This document shows, piece after piece, positions 12,801 through 24,800 of a stretch of DNA of 64,000 bases. The position numbers and the translations under genes are program-made. The DNA is from Eudorina sp. 2006-703-Eu-15. Its lineage: Eukaryota > Chlorophyta > Chlorophyceae > Chlamydomonadales > Volvocaceae. The stretch is taken from NCBI GenBank assembly GCA_003117195.1, contig BDSI01000154.1:124001-188000 (forward strand), in the 5' to 3' direction. The notes beneath the pieces were generated by a model. That model worked only from the letters and a program-made list of their open reading frames with translations, did not search any database and was not told where the DNA came from. The stretch's first letter is position 1, and each line of letters begins with the position of its first letter.

Positions 12801-15800
12801 GCCGCTCTTTGGTCACTCGCTGGCGGCCGGGCCGCGCGACTCGGGGGAGGTGTACCTCAGCGGGGGGCTGTCGGGCAGGTTCCCGGTGCTGCCCGCGGCG
12901 GCCCTGCCCGCGCAGCTCGCAGCGATCGTGGGCGGACCCGGGCGGCCGGCCGGCACCGCCTCCACCACCGCCTCCAACGCCGCCATCAACGTCACCGCCT
13001 CGGCGCAGGTGTACAAGTTCACGTGGACGAGCGTCAGCACGGATACGAGCGCGAATGCAAGCGCGAGCGGGAGCGGGGGCGGGAGTGACCTGGCAGGCAT
13101 TTGGAGCGCGCTGGGCGCGGCCGCGCGACGCACAGCCTTCCACGCCAGCTGGGTTGCGGGTGGGTGTGGGCGGGTTGTGGGGCGAGGGTGTGGGTGTGGG
13201 GCGAGGGTGTGGGGTGAGGGTGTGGAGGAGAGGGTGTGGAGGAGAGGGTGTGCAGGAGAGGGTGTGCAGGAGAGGGCGACTGTGTGTTTCTCCACGAGCT
13301 GAAAGGGGGGAGGGAAGGGGAGGAGGAGCGGGTGGAGGCCAGGCAACGATCCCCCCCAGGTGCAGCGCGATGAGCGGCGGTCACCCTAGCAGCAGCTGGG
13401 TGCACTACCCCGGCCCTCTTACCCCTTGGCCCTCACTGCTCGGCCTCCTCCGCCGGCACCTTTGCGGCGCCCCCCCCCCCGCCCCGCCCCCCCAGGCGGC
13501 GTCCTCTACTTGCAGGGCGGCGTCGCCGGGAACACCAACGTAACGCCCGCAGATGCCCCGTACGGCCTCCAAGCCGTCTGGATCTCCGACAACGGCGAGG
13601 AGGCCACGTACAACTTGACCGACACGCAGGCCGCGCTGGGGCTGTGGGGCGACGTGCAGCCGGGCAGTCTGTCGGGCGCGGCGGTGTGGGTGGCGGGGGA
13701 CGGCGGCGCGTCGGACCCCCTTCAGGTGCGGGCGGGTTGGGTTGGGGCGGCTTGGGGGCGTGCGGATGGCGGCCAAGGTTGGGGGGCCGCGTGGATGGCG
13801 GACCTGCGGACGGTTACGTCTTTGTGCCTGCCTGTCTGGGGAGAGGGAGGACGGCCGGGCTGGTAGGTTGGAGGGCGGGCGGGCTGGTAGTGTTTCCGCC
13901 TGATACCTGACGTCATCGACAGGGAGGTGGCACTCAGCCGTTTGGGCGGGGCTTCTGTCTGTGTGTGTGGACGGACATGCCCGCCCATCATCCCGTCTGT
14001 CTGCCGGACCGTTCTGTCGGCGCTGTTTAACTGGTCCAGGGCTTTGTTGCTCGGCAATCGACATCCTGCCGTGCACGCCCCTGGGCAGCTGGGCAGCTGT
14101 GGAACAACGACCCCTGCCCGTTCTACAAGCTGTCCTATCCCAAATACTCCTGTGGAAAAGTGAATGCGTTATTCGCAATTGCAAGTGTAGTGAATCACAT
14201 CCGCCAAAGTGCGGCCCCTGGCGGGGAGCAGAGTGAAAGAGGTCTGCACCAATCTATCGAACCCGTCATACATCTACTAACCATTCCTCTCCCCTCCCTC
14301 CCTCCCCTCCCGCCGGCCCCTACCCGCAGCACCGCGTGTGGCTCTTCGGCGGCTGGTGGACCCCGCAGCCGCTGCCGCGGTCGGCGGACGCGTACCTGTG
14401 CCCCCAGGACAGCAGCCTCGTGTGGCGGCTGGGGCAACCCGGCAGCAGCAGCAGCAGCAACAGCACGGGGCGGCTGGCGCGGTGGATGCCGCCGCTCCAG
14501 GGGGCGATGGCGCCGCGATCCGCCGCGGGGCTGATGGCGGTGCCGGTGGCGGTGGCGGGCGCCCGGAAGCTGCTGCTGGTGGGGGGCCGGGCGCCGAACG
14601 GCTGGACAGGTGCGTGATTGCTGTTGTTGTTGTTGTGTGACGTTGTTGGTTGCAGGGGAGGGGAGGGGTTGGACAACCGGACAGCTACTACGCAATCGGT
14701 GGTTGTTTCGCGGTTTCGCTGTTTCAGGAGGGGAGGGCAGGGGATATAGGAAGTTGAGGGGTGGGGAAGGAGAGGGGAGCGAATGACATGAGGGGGGGAG
14801 CTGCGCAGGTGGGATTGTTGAGGCGTGGGTGGCGGGTTTGGTCGGGGGTTTGGCGCTCTCCCCCCGCAATGCCCCCCCCCCCCGAGCCTCATACCCAAAC
14901 AGGAGAGCGATGTCGAAAGCGGGAGGGAGGCGTCTGTGGCTGTGTTCAACGGCGATGAGCTGGGTTTGGGTGGGGTGACGAAAGAAAAGAAATAGTAGCG
15001 AGGCAAGGGGTTTTTGGTGGGAATGGAATGGGGGGGATGGGCGGGTGGGGGATTCGGGGTCCTGATGCGAGGCCTCGTCCTCCCTGCAACCCAGCTACCT
15101 CCCTATCACAGCCCGCCCACTTCGCTACGCCCCCTCCGCGCCTCCGCCCCCCCTCCCCTCCCTCTGTCTACCAATTCGCTGTACCTCTCCTCCCCACCTC
15201 TGCTCTGGCAGTCCGCGCAGTGTTGACTATGTCCTGACCCATTGCCTTGGTCCCATGACCCTCCTCCTCCCCGCCCCTCGACCCACCACCACCAGGTGCC
15301 CTCCCCAGCGGCCCCTCCCTGACCTACAACACCGACGTGCTCAGCGGCCTCCCGCTGCCGCCCGGCAACACCCTGCTGGACTCGGCCACGTCGTACCAGC
15401 TGTACGACATGTGGCTGCTGGACCTGACCACCGGCGCCCGGGAGATGGTGTGGGCGTCGGCCGGCAGCTGCCCCGCCTCCGCCGCCTCCGCCGCCTCTTC
15501 ACCGTCGCCGCCGCCGCCTCGTCCGTTCGGGGCTCCGGATTGCCCGGCGGCGGTGGGGCGGCTGTGGGATCGGCGGCTTGTGGAGGTGCACGAGGGGGGC
15601 CTGGAGGCGGGGTACGGCGGCGCGGCGCTGTACCTGCAGGCGGAGGAGGTGGCGCCGCAGGAGGGGTCGGCCGGCTTGCAGGTGCGCGGAGGGCCGGCCG
15701 CCGGAACCTCCCCCCCCCCCGCCCATACACACACGCCGTCGGACTTGGATCGAGCCGTTGGAGCGGTGCAGGGGTTATGGGCGGTCGATTACCGTAGAAG

Positions 15801-18800
15801 GATGGTTGGTTGTTTGCTTGGTTGGGGCTGGGAGGACAGGTGCAATAGGGCAACAGGGGCGACCATGGCGGGGAGGAGGGAGGGCCGGCGGGCAAGGCCT
15901 GTCTGCCTGCATGCATGCCAGCTTGCCGGGGGTGCGCTGCTGGGCAGTCCGCCGCCGCGCCGAGGGCTGGCCTCCCGCTCGGTCCCTGGAGCGGGGGCGG
16001 GCTGCGCCGGGCAGGGCAGGGCTGCGCCCGTGCTGCGCGTGCCCCGCTTCGCTCCCTCTGCCGCCCTCTGTCGCAGCAGGACCTCGGCGTAACCCACACG
16101 CGGAACCTTTGCCGCGGGAGACGTGTGTGCGTCCGTCACGGCATGGCAGGAATGTACGGTGTCGTACTCCAAATCCCCGTCTCACCGTACACCGCATGGC
16201 CCTCCGCCGCCTCCGGCCCCTGCCTGGGGCATCTCCTCGTCCATCTTCGTTAGGGTGACCGTTTCCCGTTTTCCATTTTTCGTTAGTCTTTCCCCCACCT
16301 TTTTCCTATACCCTTTTTCCTATACCTTTTTCCTATACCTTTTTCCTATACCTTTTTCCTATACCCTCCTTTGCGACGCCCCAACGCAGGGCGGCATCTG
16401 GAGCCTGACCTTGTCAGCCCAGTCGCTGCCCGCCGCCAACGGCAACTTCACCGCCGTCGTGGCTGCCTGGACGTCGCTCCTACCCACCGCCACCACCACA
16501 ACCACCACCAACAGCACCAACAGCACTAACAGCAGCACCAGCACCAACAGCACCAACAGCACCAGAGGCGCCGCGGCGTGCTACCCGCGCTTCCTGTACG
16601 GCGCCGCGCACCTGGCGACCGCGTCGAGCGTCTCCGCGGCGTCGAGCGCGCCCACCACTTCTCTGTCGTACCTGGCGCTGCACGGCGGGCTGGTGGGCGG
16701 CCTCAGCCCCGCCGTCTCCTTGGTGGACAATGTGACCGACTCGCTGTGCCTGCTGGAGCTGTCCGCGAATGGGACGAGATGGGTACAGCCGCTGAACTCG
16801 TTGGGCGTGTCACCCCCGGTGGGTTAAGTGGTGGGTCGGTGGTGGGTCGGTGGTGGGTTAAGTGGCGGGTCGGTGGTGGGTCGGTGGTGGGTCGGTGGTG
16901 GGTCGGTGGTGGGTTAAGTGGTGGGTCAGTGGCGGGTCGGTGGTGGGTTAAGTGGTGGGCACTGGCTTGTGAACGGCAAGTTCAAAGGGGGGTTTGCGGA
17001 CCGTGTTTGGCGGTTTCGCCTGGATTGACATGACTACACGCCCGCAGACCCACGTGCAATGCTGTCTGGATCCTGGATCCTGGCAATAACATCATCATCA
17101 TTACCATCACCACCACCGGCCTCCACGTGTGCATACAGTCGCATGCGCAGCGGGGTTCATCGCACCGCCAGACACGCGCTCGATAGGCGGAGGAGGGCGG
17201 GGGCTGCCCCGCGACCCCGCGACCACTCCGGCAAGCGGGGCGGCCCTCCGAGCTCCGACGCCCCGCCACCGCCGCACACCCTATCTTTCCTCCAGTCAAG
17301 CCTGACCCGCCCACCACCCGCGATCCCCAGTCAAGTCCGCCAACCCAAGTTCTCGCCCTAACCGCCGCCTCCCGCAACCCTAAACCTTTACCTCCTACTC
17401 TTAACCCCCCCTACCCCTAGTTTGAGTATGTCTACCGATTTCCTACACCCCTACCCCTGCCTAACCCCTGCCTAACCCCCGCTGCCTAACCCCCGCTTAA
17501 CCCTCCCCCTGCGACGCCAGGCGCGCTACCGCCACGCCTGCGCCGCCCGCACCGGTCTGCCGTACTTCTCCATGACCTGCTACGGCGGCGTCAGTGAGGG
17601 CGTCAGCGGCGGCGGCCCCCGGCTGCTGTCGGACGGCTGGACCCTCACCTTCCTGTCGGGGGTGTCAGTGTACGGCAACCACCCCGCCATCGCCTGGTCT
17701 GCGGCGTACGGCAATTACTCAGCCGTACGACCCGGCCATCGCGCGGACCACTTGCTGCTGTCGGTCCGAGGTGCGGCGGTCGGCCGCGTGTGAGGCGGGA
17801 GGGGGTGAGGGGAGTACGACAGCTGTGTAAGATGCCGTACGGTAGGCGCACATCCAGTGATGGGAACATGTCAGCTGGGCCGCTCCACATCCGCACCCCC
17901 ATCCATCCCCCACACTTTCCCCCCATCCATCCCCCACACTTTCCCCCCATCCATCCCCACACTTTCCCCCCATCCATCCCCCACACTTTCCCCCCATCCA
18001 TCCCCCACACTTTCCCCCCATCCATCCCCCACACTTTCCCCCCATCCATCCCCCACACTTTCCCCCCATCCGCGGCACATCGCGCACACAACACGACCCT
18101 CTGCCCCCTGCCCCCTGCCGCCCCCCTTTCCCTCCCTCCTTTTCCCGCCCGCCCGCCCGCCCGCCCGCCCGCCCCGCCCCACGCCGCCTCCTCCTGGACC
18201 GCAGGCGGCATCCTCTCCTCCGCCTTGCCCCCCGTGGCGCCCTTCTGCTCCGCCTACTTCTCCTCCAACACCACGGTGCTCAGCGAGGCCGAGTTCTCGC
18301 CCCTGCTGCTGCTGGGAGGGGCGCAGGACCTCGCCGCCGCCGCCGCCGCGGGGCGACGGCGCAGCCGCCGCCCCCGCCGCTGCCGCAACAGCCCCTGTGG
18401 CTCCTGGACGCGTTCTCCTGCTCCGACCCCGACTCGGTCCTCTCCAACTCGACGACCTTCAGTACGTCGTCCTGCAGCCGCCGGTCGCAGATCTGGCTGT
18501 CGGTGATGCCGGGCGGCGGGGCGCTGACGACGGTGGCGGCGGCGGCCGCGGCGGCGCCGCCGCTGACGGCCTGGGCGTTGGCGGGGGCAGCGCTGTCGCG
18601 TAATGAGGTACGGCAGGTGCCGTGCGCGTATGTGCGTGTGTGTGCGTGTATGGAGAAGAGACCCGCCCAGCCCAAACCAAGTACCCATGTGCGTTACCAC
18701 GATAACCTGCAAATGAACAATCGCCCAAACAACAACGGAACAGGGCAGCCGCGCCACCGCCGGTAACCCAGCATGCGAACACAAGCAAGACCCGGCTGGA

Positions 18801-21800
18801 AGCGGGGCCGTTGCCTCCGGCTGTCACCGCAGCTCCCCGTACGTCCCCTGAAGTCCCCCGGGGCCCCCGCCCTTCCCCTTGGTGTGCCCCTGCGTCCCCA
18901 GTCGGTTTCGGAGCTGTGGGTGCTGCTGGCGGAGGGAGCTCAAGGGGGGGTGGGCCCGGTGGTGGCGATCAAGGCCGCGGCGCCGGCGGGAGGTGCGGCC
19001 GGGTGTGGGCCTGGAGGGGGACGGGGGGGATAGCTAGGGTGGGGGGGGGGCGCGGGGTGTAAGATGTCTGAGCCATTGGTGGGGGGGTGCGGGGGGGGGG
19101 GTTGGGGGGTTACAGCGAGCTGGCAGCCACTGGCACAGCCACAGGTACAGTTGGGGTTTCAAGGAGGAAGGCAAGCCAGGGCCGGGGGAGAGGGGTCTGC
19201 GTGCGTGACGTGGCGGCAAGGTACCGTACACCCTGTACCCCAAACCCAAACCCTCCACGCACGTTGGCTGCGTCAGTCAGTCCGTCCCATCACCGTTCAT
19301 ACCCCCTGCCATCATACACGCACCGCTACGCATGGTTAGTGTGTACCTGCAGGTAATCTGGTAGGTAATATTTACTTACCACATCCGCACCTGGGCTGGG
19401 TCCGTCGGGCGGGTTCGTTTATAACAAGGTTAACACACAGGACTGCCCCTCTCGCATCGTTCCGCCCCGCCTGGTGCAGGCTGTCTCTCCGCTGCCATAC
19501 GACCAACGTGCGGCAACCTGTCGTACTCGTACGACATTGCCCGGCAGGCGTGCATGCCGGGCGGCACGGTCGTACCCAACCAGGTCGTGACCCTGACGAC
19601 GACGCCGGCGGCGGCGGCGCCGGACAATCTGACGGTGGATCTGTTCGGAGCCACCGGCGGGTTTGTCGTACTGGACATGGACGGCGCGGGCGTGCCGACC
19701 GGGGTACGAACGTGTGCGCAGTCCAATCGCTGCCCGCCAATGCCCGTACTGCCACAGCGGCCGGCACAGTCCGTGTCAGCTGACGGATCCGCTACCTCCC
19801 TCTCCCCCCAATCCCCATCCCCACACCTCCCACAGACTTCTCTTCCTTCTTATCTTAGGCCGCGTCCCCCCCCCCTTGCCTTGTCGTCGCTCTGGCAGCA
19901 GCAGCAGTTTGCATATGTCTACCAATTTCCTACACCCCCCTTTGCCCGGGCCCTCCCCCTTGCCCCCCATGTCTCCCGACTGCAGCCGTCCAAACCCAGC
20001 GGCACCATCTGCCCCCTGGTTGACGTCGTGCTGCCGCCGGGGCTGACCATGGCGAACCTGACCGTGGTGGCGTACGGCAAGCCGTACATTGAGCTCGGCC
20101 GTACGAACGCGTCGCTCGGCTGGGGCCTTACGTTGCCGCGCGCGTACTCGTTCAAGGTCAAGGTGAGGCCGACCCGCGGGACGATCGGGAGGGGGGGGGG
20201 GCGCCTAGGGCGGGAAAGCTTCGCGGGCAACCAACAGGGGGGGGGAGCGCTGCTGCAGAACAGGTAAGATTGTCACGGGGTGTAGATCAGAGAGAGGTGT
20301 ATGCTTCAACCTCTGCCGTGCCTCCCCTGCGCGGCGCGGCGCAGACATCCCCCTCCGCCCTCCCCCTTTTTGCCCCAAATTTTCCTATTTTCTATACCCC
20401 CTTTTTGCCCCACACCGCACCTCCTCAAGAACCTGAAACGTATCGAGCCCCCACCCCGGTCCCCCTGGGGGCGGGGCCCCTCCCGGCGCACATTCACCCA
20501 CCGACACGGGACCGTCCCATGGGTCTGCAACGGCCCCCTTTCCGGGGTTCTTTCCTGGGTCTGTTCTTTTTGTTTTGTCTTGCCGCCACCACGACCCAGG
20601 GCCTGACCATCTTTGAACCCGCCATGCCTCCGCTCCCGGCGCCCCGACCCCGCGCCCCGCCCCGCCCCCTCCCGCAGGTGTACAACAACAACGGTACGGC
20701 ACTGGCGAACGCCACCACCGAGCTCCGCACCCAGGCCGGCAGCGGCCTCTACCGCCGCCGCCGGGCCGCCGACACCGCCGCGCCGGCGTTCCGGGACAGC
20801 CGCTGCACGAGTGCCGCGGGCGAGGCGGAGTTCGTGGTCTTCAACGCCAGTGCCGTACAGCAGCCCAGCAACGCGCCGTACGCGGTACGAGCCTGCTGAG
20901 CCCTCGACTGGGGCCACCAGGCCCCGCCCTCTTGTCCTGTCCCGCTGGCGGCAGCGCGGCCTCTGTACACGTGAACCCGCCATTTCCTGTACATCCCCCT
21001 CCTCCCCTCCTTTTTGGTTGAATCCGCCCGCGACTCGTCCCTCGAATTCCACCCTTACCCCCGCGCCTGGAAAAGGCCCCCCGCCCCCTCTTCGAGCTCG
21101 TTCCGGGAGAGGTGGTTTCCGTTTTGAACCCCTTCCCCTCTTTTTCTTTTTGTCCACCCCTCTCCCCCGGCCCCCCGACGGAAATGAAGATGTCTACCAA
21201 TTTCCTATACCCACCCCCCAACCCCCCACCCCCCTCCTCCCCCGACGTCTCGGCCCAGGTCCTCATCACGCCGCCGGGCGCCAAGACCAGTTTCGGAGCC
21301 GTGCTCATCCCGCCCGCGGAGGCGGCCCGCGGAGGCTCTTCCCTCATGGTGAGCGCCGACAACACCACCGCCAGCCTGGTGCCGGGGGGCGACCAGGTGC
21401 TGTACAGCATCTCGCTGCCGCCGCCGCCGCCGCCGCTGTCGGACGGGCTGGCGGCAGTGGCGCTGACGGTCATCTTCAGGACGCCCAACAGCACAGTGCG
21501 GCTGCCGCAGTATCGGTGGGTCGGGGGTGGGGTGGGGAGGTGTGGGGGGGGGGAGGTATAGGAAATTGGTAGGGTTGGTGGGGGGGGGTCGTGGGCGGGG
21601 TGTAGTTGATCGGCGGGCGGCAGTACGGGAGTGCGTGCTACGCGATGGGCCCGGCAGAGCCCAACGACTGCCCGCGTGCACGAATCATGGACTTCGTATC
21701 CAACCCGTCCGCCCCCCCCCCCTCCCCCTCCCCCTCCCGGGATGATATGTCTACCAATTTCCTATATCCTCCCTCCCCCTCCCCCTCCCCCTCTCCCTCC

Positions 21801-24800
21801 CCCTTTGGCGACGGGCGACGCAGGCGCTGGGTGGGGGAGCTGCAGTGGGCGGGCACCGCCAGCGGCCTCACGAGCTCCCCCGCGCCCGTCCCCATCAACA
21901 ACACGTACGCCGCCAGCACCCCGCTCAAGATCAGGCTCCTGCCCGGCACCTACAACTTCGGGGCGGTGAGAGAGAGCGCGCGCGCGTGCGTGCGTGCGTG
22001 CGTGTGATTGTATCCTCCTGCTGCCTGCCTACTGCCTGTCTGACTGCTGCCTGCCTACTGTCTGCATGCCTGTCCGTCCGTTCGTCCGTCCGTGCTTACC
22101 TGCCGTACTCATTTGCCGTACAGACCACCTTCCTGTATGCTTAATACCCCGCTCCCCTGCCGTGCCCCCCTCCCCCTCTCCCCCCCCTCCCGCCGCCACG
22201 CCCCCCCCAACCGCCACCCTGCCCCCCTCCCCTCCCCCAGATCTCCGACGAAGACCTGCCGTCCACAAAGCTGTGGCCCGTGCCCTCCTCGGTGACCGTC
22301 GCCGCCGTACCCACCGGCCAGCAGCCCCAGCCGCAGCCCCAGCCGCTGACCGTCACCGTCGACCTCAGCTCCGTGACCCTGCCCCTCACCTTCGCGGGGA
22401 CCAGCTCGCCGGCCGCCGCCTCGCACGTCTGGATGCGCATGACCACCCTGGCCGCCGCCGCCGCCTCGGGGCCGGAGGGCGTCGCCGCCGCCTCCCTGGG
22501 GGGCCCCACCCGCGGGGCGGTGGCGGTGGCGGTGGAGGACCCTTGGATCGTGGACCAGCTGGTGGACGATACACCCATCGGGGTGCTGCCGGGGTGAGAC
22601 CGGGGGGGGAGAGGGAGGGGGCGGGGAAGAGCGGGGTGGAAGGGGTGGGGGAGGGGGCGGGGAAGAGCGGGGTGGAAGGGGGTATAGGAAATTGGTAGAC
22701 ATACCCAAACTGGGGTGTGGGAGGGGGGCCGGGGAAGAGGGCCGGGGGAGGGGGGTTACAGGAATGTGGCAGGGGGAGGAGATCCTCCGCCGCCGGCAGC
22801 CAACGCAGTTTGCGCCTCTGTCCTACCAATGTCCTATACCCCCTCCCCCCCCCTCGTTTCTGGGTTTCTTTTCTCTTTTCAATACCCCCCCCCTCCTCCG
22901 GCGGGTGCGGGTGCCTCTGCCCGCAGTGTGACCTACCGGCTGATGTACTTCTTGAACTCGTACCCCAGCAACTTCTTCTTCACCTACGACGTGCCCCCCA
23001 AGCCGCCGGGGGTGGGCGGCTACGAGCAGCGGCCCATGTCCCTGCCGCTGACCCTGCTGTGCGACCCCAGCCACCCCGTCATGGCGCTGGTGGTGGCCAA
23101 GCGGGACAGCAAGTTCGCGGACAGCAAGTACCCGATCGTGGTGATGTCAGGTGGGTGTGGGGGGGGGGGAGCGGTTGGGGGGCGGTTGGGGTAGTTGTGT
23201 GTGTGCGGGGGGGGGTGAGCGGTTGGGGGGCGGTTGGGGTAGTTGTGTGTGTGCGGGGGGGGGGTGAGCGGTTGGGGGGCGGTTGGGGTAGGTGTGTGTG
23301 TGCGGGGGGGAGCGGTTGGGGGCGGTTGGGGTAGTTGTGTGTGTGCGGGGGGGGGAGCGGTTGGGGGGCGGTTGGGGTAGGTGTGTGTGTGTGCGGGGGG
23401 GGAGCGGTTGGGGGGCGGTTGGGGTAGTTGTGTGTGTGCGGGGGGGGGGGGAGCGGTTTGGGGGCGGTTGGGGTAGTTGTGTGTGTGCGGGGGGGGGGGC
23501 TATGTAGACCTATTTTTTTTGAGGGGGAGGGGGTAATTTGGGGTTTTGGGGGTGGGGTTGGGGGAATGTCGGGAGGCAGGAGTAGGATTAGCTTCGGGTG
23601 TTGGCCGAGGGTTTTGCCTTCTCTCCCTCCTGTCGAGGGCCTTATCCGGCGTTGCGTGTTGTACCCGCGGGCGTGTGAACGGCCCCCCCCCGTCCCGCGG
23701 GGGAGGGAGGCGATCTTTATTTGCTGTGGCAGCAGCGCAGTATGAATACGTCCGCCAACTAATTTCCTGCACCCCACTCTTCGCTGCCCCGCCCCGCCCC
23801 ACCCAACCCCACACCCCACCCCCACCCCAGGCAACTGCACCTTCCAAATGGTCTTCGCCCAGGGCCTCACCGACCTGGCCCTCAACTACTCGGCGCTGCC
23901 CGCCGGGATCACCATCTACGTGCGAACGGACTCGGGGCTGGACGTGCTGCAGGGGCCGGCGGCGTACAAACACTGGGCGGTGACGTCGGCCAAGTGGGTC
24001 GTCGGGGGCGGTCGGGTGTTCGTGGTTTGTTGGCGGGGGGGGAGGGGGCTGTTTCTCATCGGTTGGTGCTTCGGTTGACGCTTCGGTTCGGTTGGGTTCG
24101 GTTGGGTTCGGTTGGGTTCGGCATGGGCGTTGGGAGGCCCCGTGGCCCCTCGGCCCCTCCCCATTTTGCATTATTAACAGCCGCCAGCGGTCCTGCACTT
24201 TGCCGGCTACGTGGAAGGCGAATTGGTGTTGGGCAGATTTGCTTCGTGTGGGTGATTACCAGTTTTCAGTCGTGAGTTGTCGAAAGGCCCACAAAAAGGT
24301 GGACGATGTCACCTCGCCGGAGATCCGGGTGATGTGCAGTCGATACAACCCTTCATCCGACATTTGCTCTGGCAGCAGCATCGCAGTAAAAATATGTCTA
24401 CCAACTCACTATACCACCCTCGCGCTCCCCCTCCACTGTCGGGCCTGTCCCGGCCCCAGCCACATCTGGACACTTCTCGACACCATTCAACACCCCGCCC
24501 CTCCCTCCCTGGCGATTCACCGCGTGCTCCCCTCTCCTCATACGCCCCCCCCCGCCCATCTTTCCGACTTTCGCGACCCTCCCGCCCTCCCCTCCCCCTC
24601 CCCCTCCCCCTCCCCCTCCCCCTCCCCCTCCCCCTCCCCTCCCCCTCCCCCTCCCCCTCCCCCTCCCTCCCAAAATTGTTCCCCCGGCCCCCCGTGGCGA
24701 CGACAACACCCCTACCTCCTACGGCGATATCGTACACTGCCGTACAGTGCGACGATCTCTGTGGTGGCCCAGAACGACTCGGTGCTGTCCTGGCTGGTGA

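Noticed and set aside
17366..17512. Degenerate CCCTAA-like runs resembling interstitial telomere repeats
   Set aside because: The units are irregular (CCTAACCCCTG and similar) and form the pyrimidine tract before the acceptor at 17520; not a true telomere array.
23151..23500. Possible CRISPR-like array
   Set aside because: Units are contiguous G-rich repeats without unique spacers, in an intron of a eukaryotic gene.
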